DNA of 64,000 nt from Chrysogorgia sp. JL179-B06 (lineage: Eukaryota > Cnidaria > Anthozoa > Scleralcyonacea > Chrysogorgiidae): the NCBI GenBank assembly GCA_035772405.1, contig JAYKKM010000193.1:984001-1048000 (forward strand), read 5' to 3'. Positions 32,661-64,000 of the stretch are shown piece by piece. Below the pieces are notes generated by a model. That model saw only the letters and a list, made by a program, of their open reading frames with translations. It was not told the DNA's origin and ran no database searches. Position 1 is the stretch's first letter. The number at the start of each line of letters is the position of its first letter. The position numbers and the translations under genes are program-made.

Positions 32661-33324
32661 CGGAAGCTGTCTGGGCTCTAGTGTCTAGCAGCTTGAGTAC
32701 TTTATTGAGGTCAGCTCTGATCGATGAGATCTCAGCAGCAGATTCGGGTGTTTCAATTTGGGTCACTGATGGGTGTGTTTCTGTTAACTCCATCATTCCA
32801 TCTGCGATCAAGGCTAAGGCGGCGAGGGGTTTGTCGGGGTGGGATAGCAGTCCGATCTGGACGTTGGAAGGTAGTCGTTGTAGAAAAAGCTCACGTAAAA
32901 GTTCGTTTTCGGAGTTACCATGTAGCTGTTGTAGGCGTCGGAGCAGTTGAGATGGCTTCCGATCTCCCAATTCTTCAGTATGCAATAGTTGTTGGATTTT
33001 TCGACGCTTGGAAACGAAAACTCGCTTGGTGAGTGTCTCTTTCAGTACGTCGAACGGATTTGTGACGGGAGGTGTAAGAATTAGATCACGAACTTCCGTG
33101 GCTGCTTCAGGCGATAAGGCAGCGACAATATGAGCGAATTTTATACCTTGTGATGTGATCTTTTTCAGCGTAAATTGAGCTTCTACCTGTGCAAATCACA
33201 GTTCGGGGTCGGAGGGCCAAAATGGCGGAATTTTGACTACCACGGCGTTCGCAGCTACGACGTTCGTAGCGGCCGTAGGTGGCGAATTTTCATTCGAGGC
33301 ACTCGACGAAGAAGAGGTCTCCAT
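32542..33324 (-). pseudogene. Gypsy gag with premature stop
   Basis: ATG at 33324 follows the primer-binding site by about 17 bp. The frame runs through a Ser/Ala/Asn-rich start to an in-frame TGA at about codon 43 (in CCCGAACTGTGATTTGC). It stays open beyond this with capsid-like helices (LLRRLQQLHGNSENELLREL, LPSNVQIGLLSHPDKPLAAL) and a CWYHTRFGVQASKCRPPC zinc knuckle of the gypsy type. It stops at 32542. Structural polyprotein, dead through the nonsense codon. Confidence 0.85.
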
Positions 33325-33340
33325 AATCTTGAAGTAAATA

Positions 33341-33352
33341 CGGGGTCACCAA
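33341..33352 (-). promoter_or_regulatory. tRNA primer-binding site of the gypsy element
   Basis: TTGGTGACCCCG on the minus strand, immediately inside an LTR end reading ...ACA. TGGTGACCCC is a common primer-binding motif of metazoan gypsy elements. Confidence 0.65.
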
Positions 33353-33880
33353 TGTAGGAATCACTCAATTATGTATATAATATCTTTATTTACCAATCCA
33401 TTTAACATGATACTTTCGTTTTGTAACACGAGAATACAACGTACTATATTGTTCTAACATCAAGTTTTTATGTCTCACCCGTCCACTGGCCAGGTTCTAA
33501 GTTTGTCCCTACAAGAGTATAAACACTAATTGTTATAACCAGTGTGGTGCATGTTTAAACTATTAAAGTCAGTAAAATGTAAGCCAGGCCCAAGGTGGCA
33601 TCCAGCCAGGTTAGTCCTATAGACTTGCAGTATAAACACAGCTATAATCTGTACTTTTTTACATCCTTACCACCAGTACTGGTACTCACTATATAGGCTA
33701 ATTATCAAGTATTGCAATTATTCCATTGAGGATGAGGTTGCAAAAAGTGACCGAGTTAAACAATGGTGATGGCTAATTTAAATAAAAGTATAAAATCTGC
33801 CATTCAAAATTTGTATTAACATTTGTTATTCTGCAATATTATAATAAAGCACATAATTTATTGGTATATCGTGTGTAAGG
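33353..33880 (-). mobile_element. Probable 5' LTR of the gypsy element (outer edge unresolved) and spacer
   Basis: TGTAGGAATCACTC at 33353 is the reverse complement of an LTR 3' end. Because the 3' LTR is absent, the outer boundary cannot be set by comparison. The region is AT-rich and non-coding. Confidence 0.5.
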
Positions 33881-34670
33881 ACTATTCAATTTCGAGCGAA
33901 ATCCCTTCAAAGAGTGATTTCGTGATGTCTGATTGACAGGCTCACGTTTGTTTTGTTTTTAGTCGCCATGACGCCATGCCAAAAGTGAAATGTTCCAACC
34001 ACAATATCTTTTGAAGTACTAACTCTAAGAACTCATTCTACATATCTAATGAAAGCTTGATTAACAGCCTCTGATATACCTACAAAAATATTTTTGTAAC
34101 TGATAGCTATAACAGCTTGAAAAAAGCGACGACGCTTGGATTGGATTTGACAAACTCCGAGTAAATATTTTAGATATTCAGACGACCATATCTTTTGAAC
34201 TACTAACTCTAGAAAATCACGCTATACATCAAATAAAAGCCTGAATAACATACTCGGACATGTTTGCAAAACGATCTTTGTAACTGATTAACAGGTTTCA
34301 AAAACCGAAAACGGGTTTACCTTTGGTTTGACGCCACGTATAAAACTTGATTTACGAACTTGACATCTTCCGACGACGATATATTGCATTTTCACTGCCT
34401 TTTCACGATCTTTTTGAACATAAATCTTCATTCACCGTATAACCCGACAAAACGCGTACTTTTCTTTTACGGTTCAATAGTAAATATTAATTCAAATGCA
34501 GATATTTACAAATTACAATGTCTAGTTACCAGGGCCAAATTTTCCGATGCCGCGCATGATCGACGACGTTGATCCTGACGATAAATAAATAAACTGAAAG
34601 TGACTCTACAAACGCCTGGAATCCCGTGATGAGGGACTAAACGCCGGTCGATGGCGAGGGGATAAATTGT
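33880..34670 (+). repeat. Unclassified interspersed repeat, copy 1
   Basis: Shares blocks in inverted order with 42405-43135, for example CTAGTTACCAGGGCCAAATTTTCC (34515-34538) against GGAAAATTTGGCCCTGGTAA, and the edge ACGCCGGTCGATGGCGAGGG. It contains diverged internal repeats of CCATATCTTTTGAACTACTAACTC. No ORF. Confidence 0.55.
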
Positions 34671-35008
34671 CCAATCAAAGAGCTAGATTTGTACCACGTG
34701 ACTACGTCAATTTAAAGTTGATTTTAAACTCGAATTCCCCGCTTTAACCTCGAATTCCCCGCTGACGACGTCATCAGCGGGGAATTCGAGTTCGAATACC
34801 CCGCTCGTACCCAGTACTCGCGCGTAAACCATGAAGACGGCCTGTAAACAATGGAGGAACAACAAGACGTTTCAAGACGTTTCAAGACAGCATTCAAGAT
34901 TGTTTCGGTATAATATATCATTTATAGACCCTCCGCTCGGGGAATTATTACCCCTCGGGATGATATATCATCCCTCGGGGTCTATAAATGATAAGTATTG
35001 TTGTAGTA
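34671..35008. repeat. Short palindromes
   Basis: CGAATTCCCCGCTGA is mirrored by TCAGCGGGGAATTCG (about 34752-34790), and TTTATAGACCCTCCGC pairs with the GGGGTCTATAAATGAT region (about 34920-34995). No gene. Confidence 0.6.
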
Positions 35009-36714
35009 CAGTGTGTATAAGAAAAACTGAACCCTTAGAAAACGGTCTTATACTCCTGGGAAATTAAGATGACTCCTAAATGTTAAATATATTGATATCA
35101 GTTTGATTACGTAAGTGAATATGCTCCAAAAGTTCATCCACCTGAATTTCGATAGGAACGATTCTCGTGGAAACTCACTGTCTTGGCAGGACTCTGTGGG
35201 AATGGTGTGATTTTGGGGCCATACTTTTTTGATCGAAACGTGGACGGCATTGCGTATCTCCGGATGTTAAAGAGTATGCTTTCCCGCAACTCGCTGTACA
35301 TTTTGGAAACCAGTATTGGAATGCATTGTTTCGCGATCTTTGGGAGCCAACCCGGGTCGGCTTACCACACATGGTTATTTATTTTTCTTGTTTACACGAA
35401 CCCGGGTTGGTTGTTATTTGAGACATATTTTTCCAACCGGGTCAGCTTTTCTCAACCGGGTTGGAAAGGTTTTTCTGGCCTCGCGAAGCGCTGGTGTCGA
35501 GATTATTTTGGCGGGATAAAGATGGCGGACAACAACCGAAGTGATTCTGAAAGACGTCGTATGCAAGTCGTTATTTCTGGTTCGGCGATTGTTATCATGC
35601 TTTTAGCCGTTGACTTTGTGCCATATTTTGTCACAACACGGTTGTATGCCTTTCGAATGGCGCGGATTTTTTCTTTTATCCTGTTGTATCCTTTCTTTAT
35701 CAGAGATTTCGCAACGGCCACATCAGTTTGTAAAGGGGCTTCGGTTGTCTGGTGGTCAGTGCCACTGCCTCCCACCTCTGAGGTCAATCGAATCCTGCGC
35801 TCGAACATTTGATCGCACGTGGAAAGAGTTGGTCAACGGCTCTGCCGAAAGTCGTGGGTTTTCTCCGGGTTCTCCGGGAAGTTGACAGGGCGGGTTAGGA
35901 TAAATAGTTAGGAAAACTAATGATGACAAAAACTGTAAAAATAAATAGCTAAGGTTAATTGTTACTAGGTACTGAGTGAATGTAATAGAATAAATTGTCG
36001 ATGTTGTAAAGCGCATTTGATTATATACACATGCTAATTTGCACTATATAAATAGTAAACATTATTAACATTAAAGATTTCTTCTGCTCTGTCGTCAGAT
36101 CTTCAACATCCCGATTGACTTCAGGCAATTCTTCAAATTCAAACTCCATTGCCATGCGTTCGCGTAGAATACAACGCAACTACATCTGAACTGAAGCTAA
36201 AGTCGACTGAATTGAAGTCGAATTTATAATCTTTCAGACAGACGATCAAATATTCGACCTTATCGCTCGACCACTGCCATTGAGGAGTTTTTTCCTTGCG
36301 AGCGCTCGAACTTGCCATGCTTGCACCAGACTGACAACAACAGAAATGACAGCTTCGGCTTGGCGCGGAAAAATGGAAACTGACCCGGGTATCGTATTGC
36401 CGACACTTTACACGAGCCCGGGTCAAGTCAACCCGTGTTTACATGAATATATTAACAAAAATTTCACACCTTCACATGCCGCCAACCCGACAAGACGGGT
36501 TGACCCGGCTGTCGTGTAAATGCTAACAGGAGTTTATTCGTGGACGGGTCGACCCGGATTGGCGAGCTAACCCAGGTTGGCTGCCAACCCGGGCTCGTGT
36601 AAACGGCCCATAAAACCATATTTTTTTACGCACCGTGGCTCAGAGGTGTCAAGGTGACAATAGGTTGTTTGAAAGGAATGTTAATGTCGGTTCAGCTTTT
36701 TTTTATACACACTG
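35009..36714 (+). mobile_element. Mariner-like transposon with nested insertion
   Basis: The ends CAGTGTGTATAAGAAAAACTG and its mirror (TTTTTTTTATACACACTG) are flanked by TA on both sides, giving 1,706 bp. 35165-35350 encodes a mariner-type transposase fragment (GLCGNGVILGPYFFDRNVDG, then AYLRML, and after a frameshift FGNQYWNALFRDLW). The rest of the transposase is displaced or lost at the nested element. A solo end occurs at 23979. Confidence 0.7.
35346..36608. mobile_element. Nested element with CCCGGGTTGG ends
   Basis: Multiple CAACCCGGGT/ACCCGGGTTGG blocks near 35347-35465 pair with blocks at 36385-36600 (GCCAACCCGGGCTCGTGTAA). The middle is non-coding, though it contains an in-frame extension of the transposase ORF that is meaningless. 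The terminal TCGTGTAAACGGCCC resembles the element at 38042-38258. Confidence 0.55.
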
Positions 36715-36716
36715 TA

Positions 36717-37256
36717 GAGTAATTCACTAATTCCCATCATACTTTCGCGCTTGGCTTTTACCTTGGACAACCTTAATTGAATTAGCTGTAAACATCCTTG
36801 TATCGCTATATAGATGCCTCAAAACAGGGAAATTGTCTAATTTTCCCCTCATTAGTATGCATGAACAAACATACCTTGGTTGACTGTTGGCAATGAATTT
36901 CAAACAATACAAATCATATTTCGTCGGTAAACATGGTATACACAAACTAATAGTAATACCATGACATGAGTAAATCTGCAGTGATTAAATATCCCTCAAG
37001 CCGCGTGAAGATTTGTGAAAGTCCTAAAATTTTCCTCCGCTTTAATTCGGGGACATTTAATCGCTAATTTCCCTCACACTGTAAATAGGTTGCAACTTTT
37101 AATTTATTAATTTATTTATTGATAGATTTGCCACTCAGTAAAGTTATATACAAGATTTTAGAAAAGTAACAGAGTGGCGGCCGCGACAGCTTATGCCAAT
37201 TACTGCGGCCCTTATTGTAACAAGTAAGGAAAAACATCTAACAACGTGTATATATT
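36717..37256. other. Non-coding stretch
   Basis: No gene or repeat recognised beyond AT-rich sequence. One short minus-strand frame (36727-36945) has no recognisable domain. Confidence 0.5.
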
Positions 37257-37422
<166 letters not shown>

Positions 37423-37589
37423 TACGCGCATACACACATATACATGCATTTACACACATACATTCATACTTATATACAAAATAAAGTATACTAAAACGTA
37501 TAAGCAAGAGGTACAATGCTATGACTAGTTACAGCACTGAAGGGGTGTGGTTAGACTTCTGGACGTGTTGCACTTGGGCATATTGATCT

Positions 37590-38365
37590 TCACGACCACG
37601 GATCTTCTGGACAACAAAAGATCGGATTTAAACTTCGTAAAGGTAACATGCTTATCATTGTACGCATTTGACACGGTAAAACGTTCCATGTTCTACACAT
37701 TTTGTTGAAAAAGGAACGTTGATAGCTGACTGATCCTACATATTCTTGTCGGTAAGGTGTAGGTAAACTTTTTGGATAAATTTTGGCCAAACCATTTACA
37801 GATTTAAAAAAGAAGATCACGTCAAGATATTCGTGCCAGGTGATTGGGATTAAGTATGGAGATATTAAGCGTTGTTTGTAAGTTGTCGAGGAACGGAAAG
37901 GAAGATTCAGTTTCGTTGCGCCGGAGTCAAAGCTGCTCAACACGTTTAATTGCGGGGACCATATTTGTGTCGCATACCCAAGATGTGGACGGACGAGTGC
38001 TAAGTAAATGCACGGTGCACGCGAGGGTGAGTGATCTCTCTTAGGGGTAGTTTATATGGAGGAGGGCTGACCATGTCACGAAATTCTTACCTCGGCCGCA
38101 AAAGGAGATTTGAATTAATGTAAAGATTTGTTTACATCTAAACTTAACCAATTCTCCTTTATAAATTTAGTTTATAGAGGTTTCAAAACCACAATGCGGC
38201 CTAATAAATCGCGTGAGCCGGGCTAACCGGGCTCATGTAAACAGCCCCTTAAACACCGACGCATCAGACCAAGCATCTTATTCGCATCAGTTGCTTGGAC
38301 GACTGCAGTATGTTTTGACCAAGTTAGATTCAACTTGTGTAGATTTACAATTGCAAATTACGTAT
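37590..38365 (-). pseudogene. LINE reverse-transcriptase C-terminal fragment split by a MITE
   Basis: On the minus strand 38365-38260 reads HKLNLTWSKHTAVVQATDAN and KMLGLMRR. After the 217-bp MITE, about 38025-37590 reads LALVRPHLGYATQIWSPQLN and later TWHEYLDVIFFFKSVNGLAK and FFNKMCRTWNVLPCQMRT. This is the thumb and C-terminal domain of a non-LTR RT (CR1/Jockey-like). The catalytic part is absent. Confidence 0.75.
38042..38258. mobile_element. Short TIR element inside the LINE fragment
   Basis: The ends AGGGGTAGTTTATATGGAGG and the mirror of CCGGGCTCATGTAAACAGCCCCT are about 70% alike and bound about 215 bp. LINE coding resumes on either side, so it is an insertion. Confidence 0.65.
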
Positions 38366-38780
38366 TTTAGAACTGCACATTAGTTTTGTTAGAACAGAAC
38401 AAACGTAAAAAAAGCTCTGAATATGATTAGCGATCGAAGCAAATCCAATGATCGAGCCAACCGCTTTTGCTATCGCGCTGAGCAATCATTCATGAAGCAA
38501 TCAGGCGAATGGGCAAATTGACTTGCAAATACAGACTGAACATGTCATTATTGATCACTCATGCATGATGTAACAAGGGCTTCGCTTGAGTTCGTGGCAT
38601 AGGTAATCGCGCTCAGAGAGTCTAGGTTAATATCGATACTAGAAAGACTTTCTTCTTTTTACATTTCGGCATCACTGCATCGAAGCTGACAGGATTGTGG
38701 TATTCAGTCGCTTGAATTATTCTTTAATCAAAGATCAATAGAAGTTGCCACTCAGTTACCTACGCGGGTGCATGAATAAA
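38366..38780 (+). other. Upstream region and likely 5' UTR of the cytochrome b561 gene
   Basis: AT-rich, no repeats recognised. Transcription start and any non-coding first exon cannot be set from the sequence. Two in-frame ATGs (38772 and the chosen 38781) are present; CCT follows the chosen ATG and A is at -3. Confidence 0.4.
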
Positions 38781-60746
<21,966 letters not shown>

Positions 60747-60834
60747 AAACGATCTGACAGAGTTTTCCTAGCAGGAAATGTGCCATGCAAAATTTATCAC
60801 CATTTGCCTTTTCTGCAGTTTGTTTACTACAATT

Positions 60835-60840
60835 AATAAA
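60835..60840 (+). terminator. Polyadenylation signal of the cytochrome b561 gene
   Basis: AATAAA 89 bp after the stop codon. Confidence 0.6.
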
Positions 60841-62315
60841 AGCAGGCTTTTAGTTTTTTTAGAGAATGGCAATGAAAATAGCACTGTATGAGGTTATTAT
60901 ACTGTTTTAGTTTGCATAAACAATTGATTATACAGGTATTATTGCATGTTATATTTGCATTATATGTATTGTCCAATCTTTTCCTCAAATTAGCATGCTC
61001 GCATCTCAAAGGTGAGTACATTGTAAAATGAAGTATTAAAATTATTTTCTCTGAAACAATTAATTATTCAAACAAGACATGTGGCATTGTTGAATTCTAC
61101 CAATTTTGTATTGGTAAGACGGTTTAAACATATGTATTGTTTCGTCTGACCAATTAATAAATGGTTGAAATAATGGTTATGTTGAAAATTGGAAAAGGAA
61201 AAACCTATCAAGAAAACCCTAGCAAAGACAAATAGCAGCAAATTAACTAGCATACGTCATAGTCTGTGAAATTTGAACGCCGCCTTTTTGCGCTCGCGAG
61301 CGTCTGTACGCAGGCTACAATAAATTAACTACCTAGCAAGAAAAAGGGAAGATGGCGAATAGCAATGACTTTGTGGTTGCGAAGCGTGCACATGGCTGAG
61401 CCAGATGCCTGGTATAGCATACGGGTGCTTGCAGCACAAAATTTCGTAATTTCCGCTTTACTAAATTTCGGGCTGCAAGTATCAACTTTAACCGCAGCAT
61501 AGGAGCATGTTTATTACAGCAAATAAATTAGTACAAATTTGACAAGTAATACAGCGGTTCATTGTGCCAAAACAGTATGGAAACCGAAACTTTAGGATTA
61601 GTGATGTAACTCTATTTAGCACGATCCTGATGCATTATGTGATTTCCCGCCAAAAAGTCGAGAACTTCAGTTCAGTTTTCACGTATATTTTTCAAGTGCT
61701 TGTAATAGTATGTCTTTTCCTTGACTTAAAAAGAACTAGTTAAGTGTCGGTGAAATTGTTTACTTTTGATTTGAAAACACTTGCTGTCTTCGACCGGTGG
61801 TTGAATTTAAAGGTGTAAATATGCTTCAGTTTTATGTCCAATTCTCTTCAAAAGGTTTACTGCTGGGTTTTGTAGCAACGAAAAACTAAAGATCGCATTT
61901 TTTGTCTTAATTCTTTCCAATGGATCAAGACTGACGAAGTCGTGAATCGAAAAACACGGCACACAGTAACGTAAGATTAAAAATTGCAAAGCGACAAGCG
62001 CTAGGCTTATAAGATCCACTCACACGCAAAGTTTGTTTGATTTCATAAAAAATAGGTACGCTTGGGCGTACGTGTATCTATGGGTATGACTTATTGTGAC
62101 TTGCACCCATTTTGACACCTGTTAAGTGTTAGAAATGCTAACGGTGGGTTAAATAAAAGTGTTCATTTCCATTGTATTATATTATATGTCCCGGGTTAAA
62201 CTTTTGGAATTAACTAGAGAGTGAATGTGTTGTTTTGAAAGAAGACGTTTATTTACTTTGAGGTAATATTTCTTACATCAAACGCAATTAATTTGTTGAA
62301 TGTTTATGAGGTAAT
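60841..62315. other. Non-coding stretch downstream of the gene
   Basis: AT-rich, with no gene or classified repeat recognised. A GCGCTCGCGAGCG palindrome lies near 61290. Confidence 0.5.
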
Positions 62316-62492
62316 ATAGACCTTATTCATAAATGGCCGACAATTTAAAATTATTTTATATGCCTATCAATTATCACCTCGTTTTAAAGTAAGAATCCTT
62401 TTCAATTTCGTACCTGAAAACGAGTTCATAAGGGCTAATTTATATGCATACAAAATATATTAATTTGGCGGCCATTTTTGAATAAGGTCTAT
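62316..62492. mobile_element. Short TIR element, TAGACCTTATTCATAAATGG ends
   Basis: About 30-bp inverted ends (ATAGACCTTATTCATAAATGG and mirror GCCATTTTTGAATAAGGTCT). Related to 53137-53315. Confidence 0.75.
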
Positions 62493-63104
62493 TATAAATA
62501 TCAAATAACAGGCAGTATTTACATTTGTAAAATTCGTTAATAAATCATGAAGAAAATTCAAAAGAAATTAATATTTAATCAGCATCTTTAACACAGGATA
62601 AAACATTGATTAATAAAACATCAATGCTTTATCAAAGTTAACTTGCTCAAATTGAGCTTTTTCGGAGTTAAAATAATTTGTTTGTACCGTTTTTTCTATA
62701 ACTTCCAAACAAAGTATACATCATATATTCTATTCATTTTACAAGTTCGTTAAAATATTCGCGGCCGATGTTGATGAGCAGTTATAACGGCTCGCCATGG
62801 TATTAAACTGCCCTTATATCACCATTGGTTCAGTTTCCTTTGTTCTCTAGTGGCCATTATATCTGATATCAACCTCATAAAATTATTCATGAGGTTGATA
62901 AGTACTTATCAACCTCATAAATACTAAACTTCACCAATGGTGATATAAGGCGGTTATATACCTTAGACCTCGGTGTTTAAGCGATATATCAACCTATATA
63001 TCGCTTAAACATATATCGCTTAAACACCTCGGTCACGGTATATAACCTATACATAAACAACGGCCGCTCATATTTTAACTACTACTAATTTGTTAATCTA
63101 AATG
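62493..63104. repeat. Non-coding with ATCAACCTCATAAA and GATATATC palindromes
   Basis: TATCAACCTCATAAA occurs three times (one inverted) at 62868-62930. CACCAATGGTGATATAAGG mirrors CCTTATATCACCATTGG (62813-62950). TATATCGCTTAAAC repeats near 62980-63025. No gene. Confidence 0.65.
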
Positions 63105-63109
63105 TCACA

Positions 63110-63205
63110 TGGATTTTTTGTTCTCGTGGCAAGAACAATATCTCACTCGTTCGCTGCGCTCACTCGTGAGATATTGTTCTTGCCACTCGAACATAAAATC
63201 CATAT
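63110..63205. repeat. Hairpin with 30-bp arms
   Basis: GTGGCAAGAACAATATCTCAC is mirrored at 63165-63187 around TCGTTCGCTGCGCTCACTCG. The outer ATGGATTTT/AAAATCCAT also pairs. Confidence 0.8.
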
Positions 63206-63279
63206 CTTCGAGCTACCGTGTAATGTTCTTTTTATTATATGGACATATTCATAGTGACACAAATACACGCAATTTTATG

Positions 63280-63585
63280 GCAATTGATAAAAGGAGAATA
63301 GTGCGAATAGTCGACGAATAGTGTTAGGATCTTTGTTGTGTTGGGGTTGGTACTCCTTATAGTTTTTATAACCCGTTAATTTACGGTAGAGTTCCAACCC
63401 CAACACAACAAAGATCCTAACCCCCCGCCTAGTTTTGCCGTATTTGCCCAACTATTCGCGTACTATTCGCACTATTCGTCGACTATTCGCACTATTCGTC
63501 GACTATAATTCGCACTATTCGTCGACTATTCGCACTATTCGTCGACTATTCGCACTATTCTCCTTTTATCAATTGCCGCAATTTT
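63280..63585. mobile_element. Fold-back element with 20-bp repeat arm and GTTAGGATCTTTGTTG core
   Basis: CAATTGATAAAAGGAGAATAG (63280) is mirrored by CTATTCTCCTTTTATCAATTG (63554). The core GTTAGGATCTTTGTTGTGTT (63323) is mirrored at 63393-63422. The right arm is expanded to several tandem CGTCGACTATTCGCACTATT units (63455-63555), while the left arm has one. Confidence 0.82.
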
Positions 63586-64000
63586 ATTTTAATGAAGGAT
63601 TTAATGAAAAATAACACAACAATGAAGAAACAACACAACAATGACATAGCTTTAAGCTTTAAGGTTACTCCACATGATGAAAACCCGTTTCACTAAAATG
63701 CCCACCGTGCGTTCAATTTTTACGTTTCCCCCTTCAAATTTGGCAAACATAACAATAATTCATTGCTGGAGCTAGTGATTTAGCAAAAACTCGACATTTT
63801 TTAAAACTGTAGTTGTTACGAGTAGCTTTTTAAAATATGACAGCCTTTGCGCCACAAGATCCGCACGCTTCTGATTTAGCTCAAAGGCTTCCGAAACATC
63901 ATATTTCCCATCTCAAATGATCAAAGAACAAAACCGTGTTCTCGTTTTTTGACAGGTATTGTATTTGCTGAGATATAAAGCAGACAAGTTAACTGATCAA
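63586..64000. other. Non-coding window end
   Basis: AT-rich sequence without a recognised gene or repeat. Confidence 0.4.

Larger units (their letters stand above)
24344..33352 (-). mobile_element. Ty3/gypsy LTR retrotransposon, split by element B and 3' truncated
   Basis: Read on the minus strand: primer-binding site (33352-33341), gag (33324 down), protease, RT, then a 5.8-kb insertion (25737-31531), then the rest of RT, RNase H, the zinc-binding integrase head and part of the integrase core, lost at about 24380. There is no 3' LTR. Multiple stops and frameshifts in gag-pro make the copy dead. The insertion site is marked by the repeat GTGGTG on both sides. Metaviridae-type retroelement. 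Confidence 0.85.

Noticed and set aside
35183..35812. A 209-residue membrane-like ORF
   Set aside because: Only its first about 55 codons match a mariner transposase; the rest runs through a nested repeat and is chance coding.

Overview
The window reads as intergenic and intronic DNA of a transposon-rich metazoan genome. The AT-rich background, long (TA)n tracts, and mix of Penelope-like elements, Polinton, Crypton, Ty3/gypsy, CR1-like LINEs, tRNA-derived SINEs and hammerhead-ribozyme repeats fit a marine invertebrate, most plausibly a cnidarian. That assignment is inference; no diagnostic single-copy marker fixes the species.

Only one host gene is well supported: a four-exon cytochrome b561 gene on the + strand (coding 38781-60746). 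Its exons splice in phase to a 249-residue six-helix protein with all four haem-binding histidines. Its three introns (4.7, 9.0 and 7.5 kb) are filled with mobile elements.

Layout. 1-1650: no gene. 1664-10013: broken copies of a helicase-encoding DNA transposon with tandem GTGCGTCACGCAC arrays, interrupted by fold-back element A (about 2028-7727), whose long inverted arms converge on hexamer and 17-bp satellites. 10014-12910: Polinton/Maverick remnant in genomic order (integrase chromodomain, minor capsid, PX-like protein, major capsid, adenain-like protease), all broken. 13106-14145: Crypton tyrosine-recombinase remnant. 14400-18660: MITEs, a fold-back element with 15-bp repeats, a Penelope RT remnant and (TA)n. 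18800-22655: SINEs, a DNA element carrying an exon-like ORF, a retrozyme-like tandem repeat with a complete hammerhead motif, and a 1.85-kb palindrome of two Penelope GIY-YIG ends. 22685-23775: CR1-like LINE. 24344-33353: a Ty3/gypsy element (minus strand) split by fold-back element B (25737-31531). 33880-38365: dispersed repeats, a mariner with a nested element, and a LINE. 38781-60746: the cytochrome b561 gene. 60840-64000: MITEs, hairpins and a second core-type fold-back element.

The most unusual item is element B: a 5.8-kb, almost perfectly palindromic element with 6-bp target duplications, AG...CT ends and C11/G11 runs. It carries the same nuclease-like gene in both arms and a C2H2 zinc-finger gene in its centre. 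Its subterminal sequence is shared with element A, whose interior is completely different.
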